A DNA stretch of 64,000 bases from Telmatactis stephensoni. Lineage: Eukaryota > Cnidaria > Anthozoa > Actiniaria > Isophelliidae. The DNA is taken from NCBI GenBank assembly GCA_029948255.1, contig JALIZF010001021.1:1-64000 (forward strand), given 5' to 3'. The position numbers were made by a program, and so were the translations under genes. A model generated the notes under the pieces. That model saw only the letters and a program-made list of their open reading frames with translations. It was not told the DNA's origin and made no database searches. Below, one piece after another: positions 22,601 to 32,179 of this stretch (positions within the stretch are counted from its first letter, which is position 1; every line of letters starts with the position of its first letter).

Positions 22601-25600
22601 ATTGAAACAATACACCAAAATTAGATTGCTTGAAATAGTCCAAGTTCATTCTTGGGACACTTTGCTGGAAGCATATAGAATCTTCTTGAAATGAAAGAGT
22701 TTTCCATCCTGTTGAGGTACACACCTAAAAATATATCACAAAACGGGAGTTCTGTCTTTCTCTCTGATCAGATATATAAACGGATAAAACATTGTATCTA
22801 ATTGGACGCGGTAGCGCCTAGTGAACCATAGCCGGGCGTTGTCCATTTAGTGGAACCAACCGGCCAGAACGGCCAGTTCTTAAATGGCACATGTCAATTC
22901 CTAGCTCTGGCTGGAATCAGTCCTAAGAGTTAGGGCGTTCTGGCCAGTTGGTTCCACTAAGTGGAAGCACCCATAATGACTACTAAGAAATAGTTCATTA
23001 TCCGGTCATGCTTTTCTTACTAGGTTGCTAAGGTAAACAAATGAGAATCATGCTAAGTAACAATCGGCATCAAAAATCTGCATAGCAGAGGGAGATATAT
23101 TAGCATACCTGCAACTAGTCTCCCTCGCAGCCGTGTTTAGCCTCGTCACGCAACGACGTTGCGTGACGAGGCTAAACGCGGTTACGAGGGAGACTAACCT
23201 GCAACCTGTCCTTGAAGTACTTCAATTGACCATAATCATGCGATCCATTACAGCTTTAGAATAAAGCAGATAAATAATGAATCTATAGTGTAGCTTAATA
23301 ACACTAGAACATTTGGCCTCACGCTTCGCAAATAAAACAAAGCCAATCAGAATGTGGGAAATCCGTACATATCCTCATTTTGCATTAATTGGTTGGTTTT
23401 CAAGTGGATCGCTCGGAGTGCTCGGAATAATATTGGTGTTCCATCTGACGTAATATATACCTGTTTGCACAAACATTGACACTTCAAAACATAGAAGCTG
23501 AGACTGAAATGATCAATGGGATTAGATGATTTTAAAGAAGCGCGTGTAGATGGACGCTTCAAAAAGCGACGGGTTCTCAGTATTCCAAACACGATTATGT
23601 AGCGAATTCATAGATAAAACACATGAAAATCCAAATATTACTAAGTGTACCCAGGGGACATTTCGGTCTCAGCTTCTAGGTTTGATGATTTTGAAAGGGT
23701 CAATGTTTGTACAAATAGGTATATACACGAACAAAAGTGTCTATATGCGATCGCGATGGTCTGTCGACGCTGTGTTTTTACTGTTTTTGTAATTACCCTC
23801 TCCTAAATCCAATTATTTCGAGAGAATGAAAAAGATTAAGCGCAAGAAAAGAGTACTATGTGAGGGTCTCAATGGGGGTATAGCTTTGACGGTTGACGGT
23901 AAAAAATTCGGTGTTTTGACAGTTGACGGTTAATTCTACACTTTGACGGTTAAAATACTGAAAATAAGGCAATTAAATATTACTAACCAATAGTTAACCA
24001 TCAATTTTAATGAAATTACATCGCCAGTTGTTACTGTTGCAACTTGTTGTTGTCTAACTTGCCCGTTTCTTGTATCCATTGCGGTTGAATATTTGACCAG
24101 AAAACAGAATGAATATGCTAATTCAATTAACGTTGTCGCTAAAGCTTTCAGAGCGGAATCATGAAACATTTTTATTGCCGTGACATCATTACAATAAAAA
24201 ACTCGCTGTATGCTTGCAAATTCTACAACTTGGACAAATATTCCTTAATTTCTCAGATAGCCTACAGAGAAGTTTGTTAGTACACAAAAGAAGGCTTTAG
24301 CCTTTAGGCTTTTTTTCAGCGACAACGTTAACTGAAATAGCTATATTGTGAAGGATTTTTCAGTTTCAGGCCCGTCGCTTGGGGTGGTTCGATCTAAAGC
24401 TACTAGTACTTTTCTTTAACAAACTACAGTCACATTGTTGCATTTCTCTCTAAATGAACCTTTGGTGAATGCTGGTGAATTATGGTTTTATCAAAACCCC
24501 GACCTTCAGCTATTAAGTATTATTTTATTTGAAGTATTTTCCACGATTTTTTAAATTTATTCTTTCATAATCTTTTTCTGTTTCTGTCTTTTCTCTCTCC
24601 TTTAAATTAACAACTAGCCAATATTGATTTTGAGACAAAAAAAAAAAAGAAAAAAAGAAAAAAAAAAAAGATAGGCCCCTAGCCGGTTTCGAACCCGGCT
24701 CTCACATCTGCTCACTGGCTTCACAGTTCAAGGGTTTTCCAACTGCGCCACGGGATCGCGTAATTTGCACAACAATAGATAGCCAATTCACGGGATACAC
24801 TAGGTTATTTTGTTCTCCAAATCCCTCAGTAGACCAGTTAGTCTAGTGGTAAGGTTCAGTCATTTACGGCCTAGGATCCGACTGTTTCCTCCCTCTTTGA
24901 CTGCGAAGCTCGCTGCGTTCTACCGGATAGCGCGGAAGGGGCCGAAATCTCCATCCTATACGTAACATGCGATGATTCAGCGATTTGTCTGGATGCATGG
25001 TCCGATTTTTGGGTTTTGCATAAAATTAGCATACTAATTTCTTTGGGTAACGGGTTCGAGTCCTTCCTGCGCCAACAACTTTTCTTTTTTCTCCTTTTTT
25101 CTGTTTTCAATGAATTCTATTTCCCTTCTCTAATTTTTCTTGGCTTAAAATTCAGGTTTCAAACGAAAAAAAACCCTACATAAACCGGCTTTACACGCAT
25201 GAGCTTGATGCTTTCAAATTTTGCGTAATTTAGAAAAACATGCACATTCCTTGAAATAAGAGTTATCTAAAAAAATTCATTCCACTTTCCAAAAGCCATG
25301 CCAGCGGGACCTCTGATACTTATACAGTCATTCTGAAGCGATTCCCTAATCCAGCCGAAAATGGTGGATTTGGAAAAAAATATAATAACTTAGAAAAATT
25401 GTTCCAGAGTGTATTTGACGGTTAATTTTTTTGACGCTTGACGGTTAAAATTTCCCTCATTTGACGATTGGCGGTTGAAATTTTGGCCGTTTGACGGTTG
25501 ACGGTTAACCCCATTGAGACCCTCCTATGTGTATGTACGTGGTCGAAACGCAAACTCTTGTGGTAGATAGGACCCTGGGGGGGACTCCGATCGGAAATGG

Positions 25601-28600
25601 ACGGGGATGCTCGTCGTACCTTTTAGGGGTCAAAATCAGCGATCTGGTACCTTTTAGGGTGTCCCAGACTTTAGTGGACTACTAGAGACCTAGCTGATAC
25701 CTTTTAGGGTAATTTTTTCCTCCATCAACGATTAAATACCCGTGCATCCCCGTCCTCTTATATATAGGAGTCCCCCCCCCCGGGGGACAGGACCTTTGGT
25801 ACATCAATTAAAGTGTAAATTTCCTTCTCTCCCGTCTGAGTCATAAATAACTTACGTCTTGGCGGCTGTTATGTTTTCGCGTTCTCCTTGAGGGCCTGGT
25901 GGCCCTGGAAGACCTTGGTCACCTTTGGGACCATCCTGAAAGCAAAACTGCATTTTACTCAAGACCAAGTCATATTTACAGACAGATTTATTGTCCCCAT
26001 CTAAGTGTCATTTACTCATTATTCATGTGCAACTGCATTTATTGGATGAGAGATGACTAATACTAACGATTGATTCTGTTATCTCATGAATTCATCGACT
26101 AGGCAATGACTCATCTCTTTGTAAAACCTGACTCAAATTTTATTACTGACGTCATTATTGCATCATTAAATCACCCTCCGCTTTAGTCCTTGCTTTTGTT
26201 ATTGTCTAAGTCATCAGTGTATACACCTATTTCAAAAAAGGTTGTCGTATGAGAGGTCTCAAACCTACGCGACTAGACCGAAAAGGAGTATGGGTAGTTG
26301 CAAACTTTTACTCTCTTTTTCGCATTGTGGTCTTGATTTTAGCATCAGCAAATGAAGCTCTTTGATGTATTAGGTCATGGCAAGCTGAAGTTGAATTATG
26401 GTGTGGATATTTGTGTGGTTTTATAGCTCTAATAATTTCTACCCATACTCCCTTTCGGGTGAGTCGCGTAGGCTTTTGCCGACAACGTTTATTGAAATAG
26501 GTGTATACAAGACAGCGAAACTGGTATTGATGTCTGCGCGATGTCCTTGGCGCTGAAGTTTTTCTAGTGACGGGAAGTTGACGCCGTCGCGCGTGCAAAC
26601 AATGACATTTGATTGTCGTCGCGGAGAAACTGCATGTTCGTATATGCGCGCGTAAAAATCAAACTCCATTGTTTGAGCGCCTTGCGTGCGCGATCGATAT
26701 GGCGTCAACTTTCTGTTACTAAAAATACTATGCAGTCTACGCAGACATCAACTTGAGAGTTTCGCTCTTTTAGTATTTATAGTCTCTTGATATCAACCAT
26801 TGTCATCATCATCATCATCACTATCAACATCATCATCAACCTCAAGAATAGTTACTGTATCAGCTCAACTAATGAGTTTACTTACCTTACCAGATGTGCC
26901 ATTCATCCCTTGATCTCCTTTCTAACGACAAACGAAATAAAATGTTAAGAAACTGATAAAGAAAAGAGGCAAATTTATTGACTCCAGAAAGCTAAGACGC
27001 ACATTGAACTTAACATTTATTAAGTACTTACTGTTCCTTTTTGCCCTTTCTGGAAAATAAAAGAAAACATGTGAGACAACACAGACATATCGCAAGAAAA
27101 ACAAGGAAAAAAGGGATTAAGGAAGGAAGGAAGGAAAGAAGGAAGGAGGGAGGGAGGGAGCCGGGGAGGGAGGGGGGCCGGGATGGAGGGATGGAGGGAA
27201 GGAAGGAAGGAAGGAAGGAAGGAAGGAAGGAAGGAAGGAAGGAAGGAAGGAAGGAAGGAAGGAAGGAAGGAAGGAAGGAAGGAAGGAAGGAAGAACATTG
27301 CATGATCGAGTGTAAGAGGGGGGAAAACAGAAAGCAGAAGGAACAGACGAAAAGAAAAGAGAAAGTCTTTATCAGAAGCGCACGAAACTAACCAATCCAT
27401 TCACCCCTTGGATGCCAGGATCACCTTTCTCGCCCTTTGGTCCTTCCACTGTGTTAGTAGTACTGTTCTTTTTCTGTTGATCAAAATTTGGACATGGACA
27501 TTGAGTCTTTCTAAGTCTCAGTAAGTCGTAAGAGCGTTTTTCTATCGCTTCAGACATCGATCAGTTAAGGTCTAAAAATAGTTCAAATAATCGATCCAAT
27601 ATGTCTAGACAGGGTAACTTATGAGGAATTTAGACAAAGAATTTACATAGTCAATACCTTTTGGTAAAATGCGCAAGAGTTATTTACCGCGTTGCAGGTC
27701 TAGGGGCTGAGCTGAGCTAGGCGAATGGGTTCCCCCTAACAGCCCTGAATACATATTTGAATGTAAGGGATGTACATGAATGAATTGAACAAGCAAATTC
27801 GTAAAAAATTTCAGGGATTTTTGCTCAAATTTCTGAGCAACACAGATATCGAAAAAGTTTTTTGATAAAATTAAATTACGTTAGCGGCTGAATCCACTAA
27901 GTGATATTAATTAGGTGATTAACTAGGTGTTTACCAGGACAAACGATCCAATGCGCACTTGTCGTCCATCGTCAGGTTCAAGCACAATGTCACCATCCTC
28001 CCCTGCTTGTAAGACAAGACTGCCATCTTTTGTAACTATTTTCGGTGGCTTCCTGATTAAAGAAAACCCGGCCAAAACTAACAATTTCGCCTCAGGGGAG
28101 GGCGGAAGGGAGGGGGGACGGGAGGGGTGAAGGGAGGGAGAAGGGAGGGGAGGAGAGAGAAGAGGGAAAGGATAGAGGTTCTCCCCTTTCCCTCTTCGTC
28201 CATTCCCCTTCCCCTAGTAGGGTCTAGTAGCGCTAGCCACGTCCGCAGGCTATCTGTAAATAATTAATGTTAATCTTACCCAAGTGTCAAGATCAAGAGA
28301 GAGATGAACTCATCTTTCAGCACATGATTTACATAAATCAAAGCAGTTATTGATATCGTCTCGATTTCGGAAAAGATTAAATTAAGTACTCCAAATATAC
28401 ACTTCAGCTAAACAGCGATAAAATCCCTAATCATCAGCTATACTTTCTGCACAATGGAACGAGCGGCTGACCTATCAATTCAAGGCCATGGACTAGTATC
28501 CTTGAAAGAGAAATTACTTCAAAGTTTAGACAGTTTTATGTCTATATGCATGTACAGTGAAAGTGAAACACATTTGAATGGGAACGATGCCAGCCGACGA

Positions 28601-29266
28601 AAATTACTGTAATTGAATTCAAGAACCGGTCAACAACAAAACGAAATTACTTAACAAACAGATAAACGCGTTTTAAATTTCTTAATGTTTTGTAACTTTA
28701 TAGTTCATAAGATATTTAAACCTCAGAAGGACTAGAAGACTTTAGTTGATAGTACTCAAGTATTAAAACTCAAGAGAAAAGAAAGTTCTAATATAACTTA
28801 AGAGATGAACATTAAAGGTGCTGAAGCAGTGGATATTAATTTATAAATTTTATGAATTTTCCAAAAGTTTATATACGGTAACCCCACTTCCGTATCGATG
28901 AGTATCGAATGTAAACATTATAACTTAGATAGATAGATTCAATCTTCAGACGTTTCGCCTTTTACGATCATTACTGATCTGGAAAAAGAAGAAACGCAAA
29001 AGCTATCTATGGGTCATCTATCTTTGCTTGAAGAAATTCCAAACCATTTCACTTCATTAATCGACCAAGCATAGTTTTTCATTCATTATAACTTAGCTTT
29101 TAGTTGTAATTCCTCGGGTCCTCAGCGCGTGCTTTTGACTCTCAATGAATCTAAAGTACGTGTGCTCGTGACGTGAACAACAATCTTACTTTGACTTTTC
29201 TTGGCAAACAATTCCTTGATACAACACAAGTAGAAGCCCAGTAAAGAAGATCTTGGCTTTCTTCAT
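19654..29266 (-). CDS. Secreted collagen-like protein with C-terminal LamG/concanavalin A-like domain
   Basis: Exons by hand, high to low: 29190-29266, 27935-28052, 27393-~27547, 27032-27049, 26886-26921, 25856-25935, 23199-23253, 22535-22724, 21199-21455, 20299-20405, 19654-19876 (stop TAA). All junctions have GT..AG and matching phase except the join into the third exon, where phase fits only if a 19-nt exon at 27688-27706 is included; that part is uncertain. About 440 residues. It opens with a signal peptide (MKKAKIFFTGLLLVLYQGIV). A collagen stretch follows: 18 uninterrupted Gly-X-Y triplets whose register holds across four exon joins, including an 18-bp and a 36-bp exon. The C-terminal 200 or so residues (WSGDEWSV, GFHIGLRS, YDQWYQITWTW, IFINGELD, EIGTWWNG) read as a LamG-like jelly-roll. 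Likely an extracellular matrix or lectin-like protein; its partner is unknown. Confidence 0.8.
20000..20235. repeat. MITE of the CTATTTCAAAAAAGGTTG family (M2), partial end(s)
   Basis: One end reads GTCAACCTTTTTTGAAATAG, ending about 20096. A second, more degenerate end lies at about 20205-20228. It lies in the last intron of the collagen-like gene; boundaries are poor. Confidence 0.5.
20624..20821. repeat. MITE M2, left part (truncated)
   Basis: It starts TATACCTATTTCACAAAAGG and shares CGCGACTAGACCGAAAAGGA with the complete copy at 26222-26511. The right end is missing. Confidence 0.75.
20852..21123. repeat. Harbinger-like MITE, TTA target duplication
   Basis: The ends AGTCCCGGTAATACGAGCAA and mirror are flanked by TTA on both sides. 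The interior holds repeated TTGCGCG(C/A)AACA motifs in mirror arrangement. Confidence 0.85.
21555..21715. repeat. MITE with CCATAGAAAATACAGCC ends (M4), copy 1
   Basis: CCCACACCATAGAAAATACA is mirrored imperfectly by TAGTTTCCTATGGTTTGGG. The inner CAGAAAGCAGGAAAGCCGTT block is shared with the copy at 39370-39522. Confidence 0.75.
22068..22128 (+). repeat. G-rich tract (GGGGAGGAAA repeats)
   Basis: Tandem GGGGAGGAAA/GGGGAGGG units on the plus strand, capable in principle of forming a G-quadruplex. Confidence 0.8.
22196..22534. repeat. MITE M2, inserted beside the exon-8 donor of the collagen-like gene
   Basis: The ends ATATACCTATTTCAAAAAAG and mirror of TATACAGCTATTTCAAAAAG are intact. The interior shares CGATAGG/CGATAAG-type repeats. 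Its right end touches the first few bases of the intron after exon 22535-22724. Confidence 0.85.
22843..22972. repeat. Hairpin MITE, TTAGTGGAACCAAC ends
   Basis: TTTAGTGGAACCAACCGGCC is mirrored by GGCCAGTTGGTTCCACTAA across about 80 bp. It lies in an intron of the collagen-like gene. Confidence 0.75.
23116..23196. mobile_element. 81-bp hairpin MITE (M3) with a 9-bp target duplication, inserted on a splice donor
   Basis: The element runs TAGTCTCCC ... GGGAGACTA, almost wholly self-complementary. It is flanked by perfect 9-bp copies of ACCTGCAAC at 23107-23115 and 23197-23205. On the gene (minus) strand each copy contains TTGCAG|GT, the end of exon 23199-23253 plus the first two intron bases. 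A 9-bp duplication is typical of Mutator-like elements. Confidence 0.9.
24117..24350. repeat. MITE M2-related insertion inside element C copy 1
   Basis: The ends CAATTAACGTTGTCGCT and mirror (AGCGACAACGTTAACTGAAA) are intact, and this block is absent from element C copy 2. A close relative lies at 48652-48910. Confidence 0.8.
24674..24762 (-). repeat. tRNA-like module in element C copy 1 (minus strand)
   Basis: On the minus strand, box A-like GTGGCGCAGTTGG and a good box B GGTTCGAAACC lie within an 85-nt tRNA-sized unit. The acceptor stem is poorly paired. The same unit lies at about 31275-31365 in copy 2 on the opposite strand. Confidence 0.6.
24825..25085 (+). repeat. Split tRNA-like module in element C copy 1 (plus strand)
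   Basis: Box A-like TTAGTCTAGTGGTAAGG is separated by about 200 bp from a good box B, GGGTTCGAGTCC, near 25048. The mirror unit in copy 2 lies at about 30960-31210. An intron-like insertion or fusion of two SINE parts are both possible. Confidence 0.5.
25572..25792. repeat. MITE with CCTGGGGGGGACTCC ends
   Basis: Inverted ends with G/C runs and GGACGGGGATGC/GCATCCCCGTCC blocks. The interior has repeated TACCTTTTAGGG motifs also found at 29755-29830. Confidence 0.7.
26222..26511. repeat. MITE M2, complete copy in an intron of the collagen-like gene
   Basis: The ends TATACACCTATTTCAAAAAA and mirror (TTTATTGAAATAGGTGTATA) are intact. Inner mirrored blocks include ACCGAAAAGGAGTATGGGTA and ACCCATACTCCCTTTCGGGT. 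Confidence 0.85.
27121..27294 (+). repeat. (GGAA)n microsatellite with interrupted 5' part
   Basis: About 95 bp of pure GGAA repeats at the right end, preceded by a G-rich degenerate tract. It lies in an intron of the collagen-like gene about 70 bp from the 18-bp exon, and it generates spurious open frames on both strands. Confidence 0.95.
28093..28172 (+). repeat. Purine-rich GGGAGG tract
   Basis: Irregular GGGAGGG/GGAAGGG repeats just upstream (in gene sense) of exon 27935-28052 of the collagen-like gene. Confidence 0.8.
28173..29189 (-). other. First intron of the collagen-like gene, remaining part
   Basis: Lies between the purine tract and the donor of the signal-peptide exon at 29189. 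No exon or repeat is recognised. Confidence 0.6.
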
Positions 29267-29998
29267 GATGGCTGAAAGATTCTTGAATGTTCGGCCAACT
29301 GAAATGTGACTCTAGCTCATTACTGTTATTAATCTCTTTTTGTACCAAGTACGACTGAATAGAAAGCCGTCTCCCACTGAGCGCGCTTGGTAGAGCTGGC
29401 TACCGCGTTCCCCTCTCCTCCCTTCCCGTAAAATCAGTTATATTTTCGTGGGGGAGGGGTGGGCGAGAAAGGCATTTTCAGGGTCGTATCAAGATGCAAG
29501 TGGGATCACTCGAATTTTGGCACTGATAACATGTGATCAGGGATCAGACTGTTCAGGACAACTTGCTTCATGGAATCGAGTTGAAAAGTATTGAAAATCT
29601 TTGGATCAGAAATTAAAATGTTTAGTTTGGATCAGAAATTAGGATGTTTAGTTTGGTTAGAGATCCGATAGGATATCTGCCGGGTAATTGCGCAGAAAAA
29701 AAATTCGGGAGGACTTCATATGTACATATCTTTTGGGCATGGTCAAAGTCAGCGATATCTGGTACCTTTTAGGGTGTCTCAAATTTTATTGTGCTACCGC
29801 AGGCAAAACAGGTACCTTTAGGGTGTTTTTCAGTAAATGACACGCCCACATAAACTTTACGAGTAGGTGTTCAAAGATTTGTAAACAACTTTATTGGTCA
29901 GGGTAACACCGTTACCATTACTGATAATTTTCAGGTGTACCATTAAACTAAAATTAATATTAGATTTATCAGTTTTTGAGTTGGTTCCTTTTAGGGGT

Positions 29999-30151
29999 AG
30001 AGTAGATTTCGTATGACTGTGAAAACGGAACTACACAGTCACGGCATGGTTACGGCCGGCCGGAATTTCGAATGTTTCAGTATAGACAACACGGCACTGA
30101 CACGGCCACGACATAGCGCGGTCCGTTTCACACTCAATGAAATCTACTCTA
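29999..30151. repeat. MITE M1, copy 3
   Basis: The ends TAGAGTAGATTTCGTATGAC and mirror are intact, with GTCACGGCATGGTTACGGCC inside. It is inserted in sequence containing the TACCTTTTAGGG motifs shared with 25572-25792. Confidence 0.85.
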
Positions 30152-31855
30152 AAAAGCATGTGTTGCCACGCCCACCTGGATAACACTCAGGTACCTCTTT
30201 GAAGTCATCAAAATTTCCAACGAGCAAAATATCCCTCGTCTGCCTCCTTTCGATCTGATAACGTTCTAATATTGCTGCAATGAGTAAAAAGAACATGTTT
30301 ATCAAACCCTTAGTACTTTATCAGTGTCTTTATCGGTCCTTATGTGTCTTATGTTCTTTATGACTTACATGAGGGTGTCAATGGGGTTAACCGTCAACCG
30401 TCAAACGGCCTAAATTTCAACCGTCAATCGTCAAATGATCGAGGGAAATTTTAACCATCAAGCGTCAAAAAATTAACCGTCAAATACACTCTGGAACAAT
30501 TTTTCTAAGTTATTATATTTTTTCCAAATGCGTGTATTTTTCAAGACGATATAACAATTTCACTATTTCAATACCGTTAAAACTTTATAAAAGTCATACT
30601 GAACTTCATATTGTCGGCAGAACTGCTGGCTGGTCGCAAGCACATTGATAGGGGAGGTTCGATTTCCACCATTCTCGGCTGGATTAGGGAATCGCTTCAG
30701 AATGATCTGTATAAATTAAGTATCCGGAGGTCCCGCTGCCTTTTGGAAAGTGCAATGAATTTTTTTAGATAACTCTTATTTCAATGAATGTGCATGTTAA
30801 TTTTTCTAAATTACGCAAAATTTGAAAGCATCAAGCTAACTGTAAAGCCCGCTTATGTAGTTTTTTTCCGTTTGAAACCTGAATTTTAAGCCAAGAAAAA
30901 TTAGAGAAGAGAAAAAGAATCCATTAAAAACAGAAAAAAGAAGAAAAAAGAAAAGTTGTTGGCTCAGGAAGGACTCGAACCCATTACCCAAAGAAATTAG
31001 AATGCTAATTTTATGCAAAACCCCAAAAATCGGACCATGCATCCAGACAAATCGCTGAATCATCGCATGTTACGTATAGGATAGAGATTTCGGCCCCTTC
31101 CGCGCTATCCGGTAGAACACAGCGAGCTTCGCAGTCAAAGAGGGAGGAAACAGTCGGATCCTAGGCCGTAAATAACTGCACCTTACCACTAGGCTAACTG
31201 GTCTACTGAGGGATTTGGAGAACAAAATAACCTAGTGTATCCCGTGAATTGGCTATCTATTGTTGTGCAAATTACGCGATCCCGTGGCGTAGTTGGAAAA
31301 CCCTTGAACTGTGAAGCAAGTGAGCAGATGTGAGAGCCGGGTTCGAAACCGGCTAGGGGCCTATCTTTTTTTTTTTTCTTTTTTTCTTTTTTTTTTTTGT
31401 CTCAAAATCAATATTGGCTAGTTGTTAATTTAAAGGAGAGAGAAAAGACAGAAACAGAAAAAGATTATGAAAGAATAAATTTAAAAAATCGTGGAAAATA
31501 CTTCAAATAAAATAATACTTTATAGCTGAAGGTCTGGGTTTTGATAAAACCATAATTCACTAGCATTCACCAAAGGTTCATTTAGAGAGAAATGCAACAA
31601 TGTGACTGTAGTTTGTTAAGGAAAAGTACTAGTAGCCTAAGCTAATATAAGCGGCCATTTTATTCTGTTGGAGGGAGGGGGTTCGTTAGATCGAACCACC
31701 CCAAGCGACGGGCCTGGAACTGAAAAATCCTTCACGGTATCGAATTTTGCCTAATACATCGATAATGCAGCATATTCATTCTGTTTTCTGGTCAAATGTT
31801 AAACCGCAATACAAGAAACGGGCACGGTTAGACAGCAACAAGTTGCAACAGTAAC

Positions 31856-32169
31856 CAAGGGAGCACGGCAGAATGTCGTTAGTACGCGCGCGCTTGACAG
31901 GACTTCCTGTGATTTTTGTTTCTGCGCGCTTCGGCACCTACGACATATACATGAGTTCCGATGATAGTACGAGCGTTGTAACTCTGAACGAGCTCCAAAG
32001 AGACTTCGGGACTCGTTCGAAAGTAACCGGTATTTTGTTCGGCTTTGAGCACAGGAAACCCGGCTAAACTCGAAGCTAAAAAGCGGACAAATCACAGGAA
32101 GCCCACGCAGTCAAAATTTGACAAGCGCGCGCGCGTACCATACTAACGACATTCTGCCGTGCTCCCTTT
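31856..32169. mobile_element. Element A: 314-bp MITE nested in element C, 7-bp target duplication
   Basis: The inverted ends AAGGGAGCACGGCAGAATGT and mirror are flanked by CAGTAAC at 31849-31855 and 32170-32176. The interior is rich in GCGCGC and has no coding frame of note. Confidence 0.85.
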
Positions 32170-32179
32170 CAGTAACAAC

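Larger units (their letters stand above)
23862..25524 (+). mobile_element. Element C, copy 1: DNA transposon with GAGGGTCTCAATGGGG ends and 6-bp target duplication
   Basis: The ends GAGGGTCTCAATGGGG and its mirror are flanked by CTATGT at 23856-23861 and 25525-25530. Just inside each end are several copies of TTGACGGTT. The body carries two divergent tRNA-like modules (near 24674-24760 and 24825-25085) and a nested M2-like insertion. No transposase frame was found. The second copy (30371-34108) is in the opposite orientation. It sits in the intron between exons 25856-25935 and 23199-23253 of the collagen-like gene. Confidence 0.9.

Noticed and set aside
24674..24762. Functional tRNA gene
   Set aside because: Box A and B are good, but the acceptor and anticodon stems cannot be completed, and the unit is repeated inside a transposon.
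24871..25110. 79-codon minus-strand frame
   Set aside because: It lies wholly within element C and recurs in the inverted copy without protein-like conservation.
27041..27391. Long open frames rich in Glu/Lys/Arg/Gly or Ser/Phe/Leu/Pro on both strands
   Set aside because: They are translations of the (GGAA)n microsatellite, which is free of stops in every frame.
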